Positions 43,262-50,474 of a stretch of DNA of 64,000 nt are shown here, piece after piece. The DNA lies in the NCBI GenBank assembly GCA_003265685.1, contig KZ836103.1:25138-89137 (forward strand), read 5' to 3'. A program made the position numbers and the translations under genes. This DNA is from Piscinibacter caeni. Its GTDB lineage: Bacteria > Pseudomonadota > Gammaproteobacteria > Burkholderiales > Burkholderiaceae_C. A model generated the notes under the pieces. That model ran no database searches and was not told the origin of the DNA. It saw only the letters and a program-made list of their open reading frames with translations. Every line of letters starts with the position of its first letter. Positions within the stretch are counted from its first letter, which is position 1.

Positions 43262-43756
43262 TCAGTCCAGCGCGGCGCGCACCGCGTCGCCGACCCGGAT
43301 CGCGCCGCCCTCGATCACCCGCGCGGTCATGCCGCCGTGCCCGCGCATGGCGGCGTACGCGCCCGGGCCGACCTCCGCCTCCATGCGCGAACAGGGCGCG
43401 CAGGGGCCGACGATCTCGAGCAGCGCCTCGCCCACGCGCAGGCGCGCGTTCTTCAGCGCCAGCAGGTTGATGCCCGAGACGACCAGGTTGCGCCGCAGCG
43501 CCACCGGGTCCACCGCCGGCACGCGCGCCAGCGCGGCGATCACCGGCAGGTGCTCGGCCTGGATCAGCGTGACCTGGCGCGTCGACAGCTCGGCCTCGCC
43601 GCGCGCGCCGAGCCGGTCGTCGGCCAGGCCGATGCCGGCGCGCGCGACGGTCGCCTCGATCGCGCGGGCCGGGGCCCGCGGATCGCCGCGCACGATGATC
43701 GTCTCGATGCGGCCGGCGATCTGCGGCGGGCGGTTCAGGTCGCGCAGGGTCTTCAT
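43262..43756 (-). CDS. MOSC domain protein
   Basis: A 164-residue MOSC protein with RRNLVVSGINLLALKNARLR and the cysteine-bearing GPCAPCSRME motif used in molybdenum-cofactor sulfur transfer, as in YiiM/YuaD-like proteins. It probably handles sulfur or N-hydroxylated compounds with Moco. It converges on vanB across 13 bases and is unrelated to vanillate use. Confidence 0.85.
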   Translation of the reverse strand: MKTLRDLNRPPQIAGRIETIIVRGDPRAPARAIEATVARAGIGLADDRLGARGEAELSTRQVTLIQAEHLPVIAALARVPAVDPVALRRNLVVSGINLLALKNARLRVGEALLEIVGPCAPCSRMEAEVGPGAYAAMRGHGGMTARVIEGGAIRVGDAVRAALD

Positions 43757-43927
43757 GGGGTGGGCCGCGGCGATTGTGCCCGGGGGGCCACGCGCCGGCC
43801 ACGACGAGGTGCCGCGGGACGCGAGGCAAGGCGACGGCCTCGTCGCGCATGAGTACAAACGCGCTGCAGAGCCAAACCCCCATGTCGAATACTACGTGCG
43901 TCGGCACCGGGTTGCCGCGGGACGGAG

Positions 43928-44596
43928 ATGCGAATCCTCTTGGCCGAAGACGAGCGCGAGCTGGCCACCTGGCTGGTGCGCGCGCTCGGCCAGAGCGATT
44001 TCCAGGTCGACTGGGTTGACGACGGCCGGATGGTCCGGCGCAGCCTCAAGGCCACGCGCTACGACGCGCTGATCCTGGACCTCGGCCTGCCGGGGGTCGG
44101 CGGCCACGACGTGCTCGCCGAGCTGCGCGACGCCGACGAGCGACTGCCCGTGCTGATCCTCACGGCGCGCGACTCGCTTATCGAGCGCGTCAGCACGCTG
44201 CACGAGGGAGCCGACGACTTCCTCGCCAAACCCTTCGACATCGCCGAACTCGAGGCCCGCCTCGTGGCGCTGGTGCGTCGCGCCCGCGGCAGCGACCGGC
44301 CGCGCTTCGCCTGCGGCCCGCTGGTCTACGACAGCGGCAGCAAGCAGTTCACGCTCGGCCACGAGGCGCTGAACCTCACGCCGCGCGAGCATGCGGTGCT
44401 GCGAACGCTGATCCAGCGCAGCGGCGAGCCGCTGTCGAAGCAGGAGATCGTCGAGCGCGTGTTCTCCGACGAGCAGGACGTGCAGCCCGACGCGGTCGAG
44501 GTGCTCGTGCACCGGCTGCGCAAGCGGCTGCAGGCCACGCCGGTGGTGATCCGCACGCTGCGCGGCCTGGGCTACGTGCTCGAAAGCGCGGCGTGA
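43928..44596 (+). CDS. tctD: OmpR-type response regulator, TctD-like
   Basis: A 222-residue regulator: receiver domain (MRILLAEDERELATWLVRAL, phospho-Asp in LILDLGLPG, Lys in FLAKPFD) and a winged-helix output domain (NLTPREHAVLRTLIQRSGE, EVLVHRLRKRL). It pairs with the next gene and precedes a tricarboxylate-type transporter, the classical TctDE arrangement. The likely binding site is the tandem repeat at 46038-46059. Confidence 0.9.
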   Translation: MRILLAEDERELATWLVRALGQSDFQVDWVDDGRMVRRSLKATRYDALILDLGLPGVGGHDVLAELRDADERLPVLILTARDSLIERVSTLHEGADDFLAKPFDIAELEARLVALVRRARGSDRPRFACGPLVYDSGSKQFTLGHEALNLTPREHAVLRTLIQRSGEPLSKQEIVERVFSDEQDVQPDAVEVLVHRLRKRLQATPVVIRTLRGLGYVLESAA

Positions 44597-46020
44597 GCGG
44601 TCGGTCGATCGTCGGCGATGCCGGCCGCGACTGGCACCGCTACGGCCTGCGGCGCACGCTGCTCACCGTGCTGTCGGCAGGGCTGGCCGTGGTGCTCGCC
44701 GCGGCGATGGTGCTCGCCTGGCGCACGGCGGCCGAGGCGGCGGACGCGGCCTACGACCGCTCGCTGCTGGGCGCGATCAAGTCGATCGACGCCAACATCT
44801 CCACCGCCAGCGGCGGGCTGGGGGTCGAGCTGCCGTACCGCATGCTCGAGTTCTTCCAGCTCACCGCCAGCGGCGACGTGTTCTTCCGCGTCGCGAGCGA
44901 AGACGGGTTGGTCGCGGTCGGCGACGTCGACCTCCCCCCGCCGCCGGCCAACCTGCCGACCGGCCAGCCGCACTTCGTCGACACGACGGTGCTCGGCCAG
45001 CCGGTGCGCATCGGCGCGTACGCGCGGCTGCTGGATCCGCCCCTCGCCGGGCAGGACGGACCGCAGCGCGTCATCATCCAGGTCGCCGAGGCGACGCAGT
45101 CGCGCGCGCAGTTCACCGAGGCGTTGCTGGTGCAGGCGCTGCAGCGAGACCTGGTGCTGATCGCCGTCGCGCTCGGGCTGCTGGCGCTCGGAGTCACCTG
45201 GGCGCTCGCGCCGCTCGAACGGCTGCGCGGCGAGGTCGCGGCGCGCCGCCCCGACGACCTGACGCCGATCGCCTCGCTGGGTGTGCCGGCGGACGTGCGG
45301 CCGCTGGTCGACGCGATCAACCACCATGTCGACCGCTACCGCCGCATGATCGAGTCGCGCCGGCGCTTCGTCGACGACGCGTCGCATCAGCTGCGCACGC
45401 CGCTGGCGACGCTGGCCACGCAGGTCGGATTCGCGCAGCGCGAGACCGACCCCGCGCAACTGCGCGAGGTGCTGGGCGCGGTCAAGGCGCAGCTCGACGA
45501 AACGATCCGCCAGACCAACCAGATGCTCGCCCTGGCCCGCGCCGACAGTGCCGAGCTGCAGCCCGAGCCGGTCGACCTGGTCAGCTTCGCCGGCGACGTG
45601 GCGCGCGCGTGGTGGTCGGAGGCTCGCCAGCGCGGCGTCGACCTCGGCCTCGAGACCCATGTGCAGACGCTCGTGGTGTCCGTCCACCCGGGGCTGCTGC
45701 GCGAGGCGATCGGCAACCTGCTGCACAACGCGATCCGCTACACGCCCGGCGGAGGACATGTCACGCTGCGCGTCGACGCGACCGAAGACGCGGCGCGGCT
45801 CGCCGTGGTCGACGACGGGCCGGGCATCCCCGAGGCGGAACGCCCGCGCGTCGGCGAGCGCTTCTTCCGGGCGAGCAACGTGTCGCAGCCCGGCAGCGGG
45901 CTCGGGCTGGCGATTTCGCGATCGATCGCCGTGCGCCACGGTGGCCGGCTCGACATCGGCGCCAAGGCCGAGGGTCCAGGGCTGATCGCGACGATCGTCC
46001 TGCCACGTCCCAAGGGTTAA
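44593..46020 (+). CDS. tctE: Sensor histidine kinase, TctE-like
   Basis: A 475-residue kinase: TM1 at about 20-42, a periplasmic sensor domain to about 185, TM2, then the H-box DDASHQLRTPLATLATQVG with the phospho-accepting His, an N-box (NLLHNAIRYTPGG) and G-boxes (DDGPGIPEAER, GSGLGLAISRSIA). It starts with GTG overlapping the tctD stop (GTGA). It should sense the carboxylate carried by the transporter downstream. Confidence 0.9.
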   Translation: MSGRSIVGDAGRDWHRYGLRRTLLTVLSAGLAVVLAAAMVLAWRTAAEAADAAYDRSLLGAIKSIDANISTASGGLGVELPYRMLEFFQLTASGDVFFRVASEDGLVAVGDVDLPPPPANLPTGQPHFVDTTVLGQPVRIGAYARLLDPPLAGQDGPQRVIIQVAEATQSRAQFTEALLVQALQRDLVLIAVALGLLALGVTWALAPLERLRGEVAARRPDDLTPIASLGVPADVRPLVDAINHHVDRYRRMIESRRRFVDDASHQLRTPLATLATQVGFAQRETDPAQLREVLGAVKAQLDETIRQTNQMLALARADSAELQPEPVDLVSFAGDVARAWWSEARQRGVDLGLETHVQTLVVSVHPGLLREAIGNLLHNAIRYTPGGGHVTLRVDATEDAARLAVVDDGPGIPEAERPRVGERFFRASNVSQPGSGLGLAISRSIAVRHGGRLDIGAKAEGPGLIATIVLPRPKG

Positions 46021-46037
46021 CCCGCGGTTTTCCGGGC

Positions 46038-46059
46038 GCCGGCTGAAAGCCGGCTGAAA
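46038..46059 (+). promoter_or_regulatory. Tandem 11-base direct repeat, candidate TctD site
   Basis: Two consecutive copies of GCCGGCTGAAA (46038-46048 and 46049-46059) lie about 50 bases before the transporter binding-protein gene and just after tctE. OmpR-family regulators bind direct repeats spaced one helical turn apart, and this spacing is 11 bases. Confidence 0.55.
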
Positions 46060-46108
46060 GTGCCCCGTCTCTATCGTTCCCGCCATCGTTGACCCCACAG
46101 ATGGAGAC

Positions 46109-47104
46109 ATGCGCATGACCCCGACCCGAGCCGCCGCCCTTGCCGCCAGTTTCGTGCTGGCCGCCTCGCTGGCCCACGCGGGCCCGCTCGACAAGACCGA
46201 ATGCATCGCCCCGGCCAAGCCCGGCGGCGGCTTCGACCTGACCTGCAAGCTGGCGCAGAGTGCCTTGATGGACGCCAAGGCCATCAGCGACCCGATGCGC
46301 GTCACCTACATGCCGGGGGGCATCGGCGCCGTGGCCTACAACGCGGTGGTCGCGCAGCGCCCCGATGCGGCGAACACGATCGTCGCCTTCAGCGGCGGCT
46401 CGCTGCTGAACCTGGCGCAGGGCAAGTTCGGCCGCTACAACGAGAACGACGTCCGCTGGCTGGCCGGCATCGGTGCCGACTACGGCGCGCTGGTGGTGGC
46501 CGAGAACTCGCCGTTCAAGTCGGTGAAGGATGTGCTGGCCGCCATCAAGGCCGACCCGACGAAGGTGGTCTTCGGTGCCGGCGGCACCGTCGGCAGCCAG
46601 GACTGGATGAAGGCTGCGCTGACGGCGCGCGCCGCCGGTGTCGACCCGAAGAGCATGCGCTTCGTCGCCTTCGAGGGCGGTGGCGAGGCGATGACCGCCT
46701 TGCAGGGCGGTCACATCCATGTCTTCACCGGCGACGCCGCCGAGACTGCACAGCAGATGAAGGCCGGCACCAAGGTGCGCATCCTGGCCGTCATGTCCGA
46801 CAAGCGTCTGCCGGGCGACCTGGCCCAGGTGCCCACCGCCAAGGAGCAGGGCATCAACGTCGAGTGGCCGATCATCCGCGGCTTCTATCTCGGCCCCAAG
46901 GTCAGCGACGCCGACTACAAGGTCTGGGCCGAGACCTTCGCCAAGGTCATGGCCACGCCTGCCTACGACAAGTTGCGCAACGAGCGGGGTCTCTACCCGT
47001 TCTCGATGACCGGCGCCGAGATCGACGCCTACGTCAAGAAGCAGGTCGACGCCTACCGCAAGCTGGTTGCGGAGTTCGGCCTCGCCGTGGCGCAGGCCAA
47101 GTAA
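46109..47104 (+). CDS. tctC: Tripartite tricarboxylate transporter substrate-binding protein
   Basis: A 331-residue Bug/TctC-type periplasmic protein. Signal peptide RAAALAASFVLAASLAHA, then KTECIAPAKPGGGFDLTCKL, the family carboxylate-binding motif, YMPGGIGAVAYN and VVFGAGGTVGSQDWM. It captures a di- or tricarboxylate for the TctAB membrane part. A second ATG at 46115 is possible. It is the first gene of the transporter operon behind the repeat at 46038. Confidence 0.9.
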   Translation: MRMTPTRAAALAASFVLAASLAHAGPLDKTECIAPAKPGGGFDLTCKLAQSALMDAKAISDPMRVTYMPGGIGAVAYNAVVAQRPDAANTIVAFSGGSLLNLAQGKFGRYNENDVRWLAGIGADYGALVVAENSPFKSVKDVLAAIKADPTKVVFGAGGTVGSQDWMKAALTARAAGVDPKSMRFVAFEGGGEAMTALQGGHIHVFTGDAAETAQQMKAGTKVRILAVMSDKRLPGDLAQVPTAKEQGINVEWPIIRGFYLGPKVSDADYKVWAETFAKVMATPAYDKLRNERGLYPFSMTGAEIDAYVKKQVDAYRKLVAEFGLAVAQAK

Positions 47105-47197
47105 GGCCTGTTGCGACCGCGCGACCGCCACGGGTGCGGTCGCTGACCTCATGGGTGGCCGGCGCCGTCGCGCCGCCGCCCCGACCGGAGCTTCTCC

Positions 47198-47644
47198 ATG
47201 AGTGACCGCATCCTCGGCGCGGTGTGCGTCGTCGCGTCCGCCGGCATGGCCTGGGCCGCACGCGACTATGCCGCCGCCATCTCCTACGAACCCGTCGGCC
47301 CGCGTGCCTTCCCGCTGCTGCTGGCCGGCCTGATGGCCGTCGGCGGCAGCTGGCTGGTGCTGCGGCCGACCCTGCGCGGCGGCGTGCTGCGCGACGTGCC
47401 GCTGAAGGCCACCGCGTTCACCGCGCTCGCGGTGCTCGTCTACGCGCTGCTGTTCGAAGTCCTCGGCTTCGCGCTCGCCACGGCGGTGATGGCCGTGCCG
47501 GTGGGCCTGGCCTTCGGCGGCAGCTGGAAGCAGTCGCTGGCGGGCGGCGCCGGCCTCGGCCTGACGCTGTACTTCCTGTTCGACAAGCTGCTCGACGTCG
47601 TGCTGCCCACCGGGGTGCTGTCGGTCGTGCTGGGAGGCCGCTGA
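47198..47644 (+). CDS. tctB: Tripartite tricarboxylate transporter small membrane subunit
   Basis: A 148-residue protein with four hydrophobic segments (GAVCVVASAGMAWAARDYAA, YALLFEVLGFALATAVMAV and others) and the TctB-type motif YEPVGPRAFPLLLAGLMAVG. It pairs with TctA. Its stop overlaps the tctA ATG by one base. The 93 bases before it carry no feature I recognise. Confidence 0.87.
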   Translation: MSDRILGAVCVVASAGMAWAARDYAAAISYEPVGPRAFPLLLAGLMAVGGSWLVLRPTLRGGVLRDVPLKATAFTALAVLVYALLFEVLGFALATAVMAVPVGLAFGGSWKQSLAGGAGLGLTLYFLFDKLLDVVLPTGVLSVVLGGR

Positions 47645-49158
47645 TGGACACGCTGCAACACCTGCTGCAGGGCTTCGGCGTCGCGCTGGCGCCGGTCAAT
47701 CTGCTGATCGCCGCCGCCGGCGCGCTGATCGGAACCGTGGTCGGCCTGCTGCCCGGACTCGGGCCGATCAACGGCGTCGCGATCCTGATGCCGCTGGCCT
47801 TCGCGATGGGCCTGCCGCCGGAGGCCTCGCTGATCCTCCTGGCGGCGGTCTACATCGGTTGCGAATACGGCGGGCGCATCTCGTCGATCCTGCTCAACGT
47901 CCCCGGGGACGCCGGCGCGATCATGACCGCGCTCGACGGCTACCCGATGGCGCGTCAGGGCCTGGGTGGTGTCGCGCTGTCGATCTCGGCCTGGAGTTCG
48001 TTCATCGGCTCGCTGGTCGCCACCGTCGGCATCGTGCTGTTTGCGCCGCTGCTCGCGAGCTGGGCGCTGTCCTTTGGGCCTGCCGAGTACTTCGCGCTGA
48101 TGTGCTTCGCCTTCGCCTGCATCGCCGGCCTGATGGGCGACGCACCGATGAAGGCCGGCCTGGCCGCGGTGATCGGCCTGTCGCTGTCGTGCGTGGGGCT
48201 CGACTCGAACTCGGGCGTGTACCGATTCACCGGCGGCGACGTGCACCTGTCGGACGGCATCCAGTTCGTCGTGGTCGTGATCGGCGTGTTCTCGATCAGC
48301 GAGATCCTGCTGATGCTCGAACAGCATCACAACAGCGCCGGCCTGATCACCAACACCGGCCGCGCGCTGTTCAACCTGAAGGAGATGGCACACACCTGGT
48401 GGGGCACGGTGCGCTCGAGCGTCGTCGGCTTCGTCGTCGGCGTGCTGCCCGGGGCCGGCGCGACGATCGCCAGCGCGATGACCTACTCGATGGAAAAGCG
48501 CCTGACCGACAAGGAGGGCACCTTCGGCCAGGGCGACATCCGCGGCGTCGCCGCACCCGAAGCGGCGAACAACTCGGCGGCCACCGGCTCCTTTGTGCCG
48601 ATGCTGACGCTCGGCGTGCCGGGCTCCGGCACCACGGCGGTGATGGTGGGCGCGCTCTCGCTCTACAACATCACGCCCGGCCCGGCGCTGTTCACGCAGC
48701 AGCCCACGCTGGTCTGGGGGCTGATCGCCTCGCTGTTCGTCGCGAACCTGCTGCTGCTGTTCATCAACATCCCGATGGTCGGCGTGTTCACGAAGGTGCT
48801 GAACGTGCCGAACTGGGCGCTGGTGCCCGGCATCCTCGCCGTCAGCGCGGTCGGCGTCTACGCGGTCCATGCGACCACGTTCGACCTGCTGCTGATGACC
48901 GCGCTCGGCGTCGCCGGCTGGCTGCTGCGCAAGCAGGGCGTGCCGATGGCGCCGCTGATCCTCGGCTTCGTGCTCGGCGACATGATGGAGCAGAACCTGC
49001 GCCGCGCGCTGTCGATCACCAACGGCGACGCCGCGATCCTGGTCGGGAGCCCGATCTCGATCGGCTTGTGGATCGGCGCGGCCGCCATGCTGCTGGTGCC
49101 GGCGCTGCTGCGCCTGCTCAGGCAACGCCGCGCGGGCGCCCCCGCTGCGGTGCTCTAG
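47644..49158 (+). CDS. tctA: Tripartite tricarboxylate transporter large membrane subunit
   Basis: A 504-residue membrane protein with about 11-12 segments and the TctA hallmarks GLLPGLGPINGVAILMPLAF, YIGCEYGGRISSILLNVPGD and GVLPGAGATIASAMTYSME. It uses an ion gradient to import the bound carboxylate. The ATP-citrate-lyase-like genes follow after 21 bases, so import and activation are likely one operon. Confidence 0.93.
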   Translation: MDTLQHLLQGFGVALAPVNLLIAAAGALIGTVVGLLPGLGPINGVAILMPLAFAMGLPPEASLILLAAVYIGCEYGGRISSILLNVPGDAGAIMTALDGYPMARQGLGGVALSISAWSSFIGSLVATVGIVLFAPLLASWALSFGPAEYFALMCFAFACIAGLMGDAPMKAGLAAVIGLSLSCVGLDSNSGVYRFTGGDVHLSDGIQFVVVVIGVFSISEILLMLEQHHNSAGLITNTGRALFNLKEMAHTWWGTVRSSVVGFVVGVLPGAGATIASAMTYSMEKRLTDKEGTFGQGDIRGVAAPEAANNSAATGSFVPMLTLGVPGSGTTAVMVGALSLYNITPGPALFTQQPTLVWGLIASLFVANLLLLFINIPMVGVFTKVLNVPNWALVPGILAVSAVGVYAVHATTFDLLLMTALGVAGWLLRKQGVPMAPLILGFVLGDMMEQNLRRALSITNGDAAILVGSPISIGLWIGAAAMLLVPALLRLLRQRRAGAPAAVL

Positions 49159-49179
49159 ACCCCCACGCCAGGAAACCCC

Positions 49180-50463
49180 ATGCAACTCACCGGACTGCTG
49201 CACGGCGCGCCACTGCTGAGGCACGTCGACTTCCCCACGGCCGAGGTGCTCGGCCCCGACGCCAGCGAGGACCAGATCCAGGACCTGATCCGTCGCCACG
49301 GCCAGGTCTTCGTCAAGCCGCTGTTCAAGGGCGGCGTCGGCAAGAAGGGCAAGTCCGGCCTGATCGGCCGGGCCAAGGACTTGGCGCAGGCGCTCGCCGA
49401 GAAGGAGCGGCTCTACTTCGCCGAGCACCGTCACGGCAACGCGGTCGCGAAGGCCAACGGCGTGACCTTCGAAGGCGGCGTGCCCGCCGAGCACGAGGTC
49501 TACTTCTCGATCACCGACGACACCCGCTTCCGCGCACCCACCATCACGATCACGCACAGGGGCGGCGTCGACATCGAGGAACTCGGCAAGCACGAGATCG
49601 CGACGATCCCGTTCGATGCGCTGACCGGCCTGAAGGCCTTCGTCATCGCCAACGCGCTCGCCGACATCGGCGCACCGAAGGAGGTGGTCTCGCCCCTGGT
49701 GCAGCACCTGCCCAAGCTGTGGGAGCTGATGCATCACTACGGCATGACCACGCTCGAGCTGAACCCGATCCGCATGCGCCCCGGCCGGGACGGCCGCCTG
49801 ACGCCGGTGGCCTGCGACTTCAAGTGCGGCTTCGACCGCGACGACCCGCGCGTGGCCCGGCTCAGGCTGCCGGCCCACCTGTTCGCCGCCGACGTCGGCG
49901 CGTTCGAGCAGGAGGTCAACGAGCTGCGCACCCACCAGGGCCAGAGTGACGTGTTCGTGATCAACGAGCGCGGCACGATCCTCGCGCCGACCTTCGGCGG
50001 CGGCGCGAACAGCCTGGTCACCGAGGTGCTCGGCGACGCCGCCAGCATCAGCTCCGACTTCGGCGGCAACCCGCCCTACGAGAAGATGAAGGCGGTGGCG
50101 CGCATCTGCTACCGCCACTTCCTCGCGCAGAGCAACGTGCTGTTCATCATCGGCGGCAAGTCGAACAACACCGACATCCACGAGACCCTGCGCGCGATGG
50201 GCGACGCCCTGCGCGAGCATTTCTCGACGCACGGCGCCACGCCGCTGTACGTGGTGGTCGGCCGCGGCGGGCCGAACCTCGTGCGCGGCTTCGGCGCGCT
50301 GGCCGACACCTGCGAGGCGCTCGGCCTGCCCTACCGCTTCTTCGGCTTCGACAGCGCGATCTCCGAGGTCGTGAACTACGCGAAGAAGATCGACGAATGG
50401 ATGAAGGCCGGCGGGCGCGAGCAGATCGCGCGCCGGCTCCACATCGGCGCCACCGTGGCGTGA
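49180..50463 (+). CDS. ATP-citrate-lyase-like beta subunit (ATP-grasp)
   Basis: A 427-residue ATP-grasp protein of the succinyl-CoA synthetase beta / AclB type: VFVKPLFKGGVGKKGKSGLI for nucleotide binding, LNPIRMRPGRDGRL with metal-binding Asn, and a C-terminal CoA-ligase-like domain (FGGGANSLVTEVLGDAASIS, IIGGKSNNTDIHETLRAMGD). It should use ATP to phosphorylate the partner histidine and form an acyl-CoA. It is 11 bases upstream of its partner gene. Confidence 0.8.
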   Translation: MQLTGLLHGAPLLRHVDFPTAEVLGPDASEDQIQDLIRRHGQVFVKPLFKGGVGKKGKSGLIGRAKDLAQALAEKERLYFAEHRHGNAVAKANGVTFEGGVPAEHEVYFSITDDTRFRAPTITITHRGGVDIEELGKHEIATIPFDALTGLKAFVIANALADIGAPKEVVSPLVQHLPKLWELMHHYGMTTLELNPIRMRPGRDGRLTPVACDFKCGFDRDDPRVARLRLPAHLFAADVGAFEQEVNELRTHQGQSDVFVINERGTILAPTFGGGANSLVTEVLGDAASISSDFGGNPPYEKMKAVARICYRHFLAQSNVLFIIGGKSNNTDIHETLRAMGDALREHFSTHGATPLYVVVGRGGPNLVRGFGALADTCEALGLPYRFFGFDSAISEVVNYAKKIDEWMKAGGREQIARRLHIGATVA

Positions 50464-50474
50464 AGGAGAGCAAT

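Noticed and set aside
47440-50442. Thousand-residue minus-strand frame opposite tctA and the ATP-grasp gene
   Set aside because: Compositional shadow of high-GC codons, rich in Arg, Gln, His and Asp and without any domain; the plus strand has strong family motifs.
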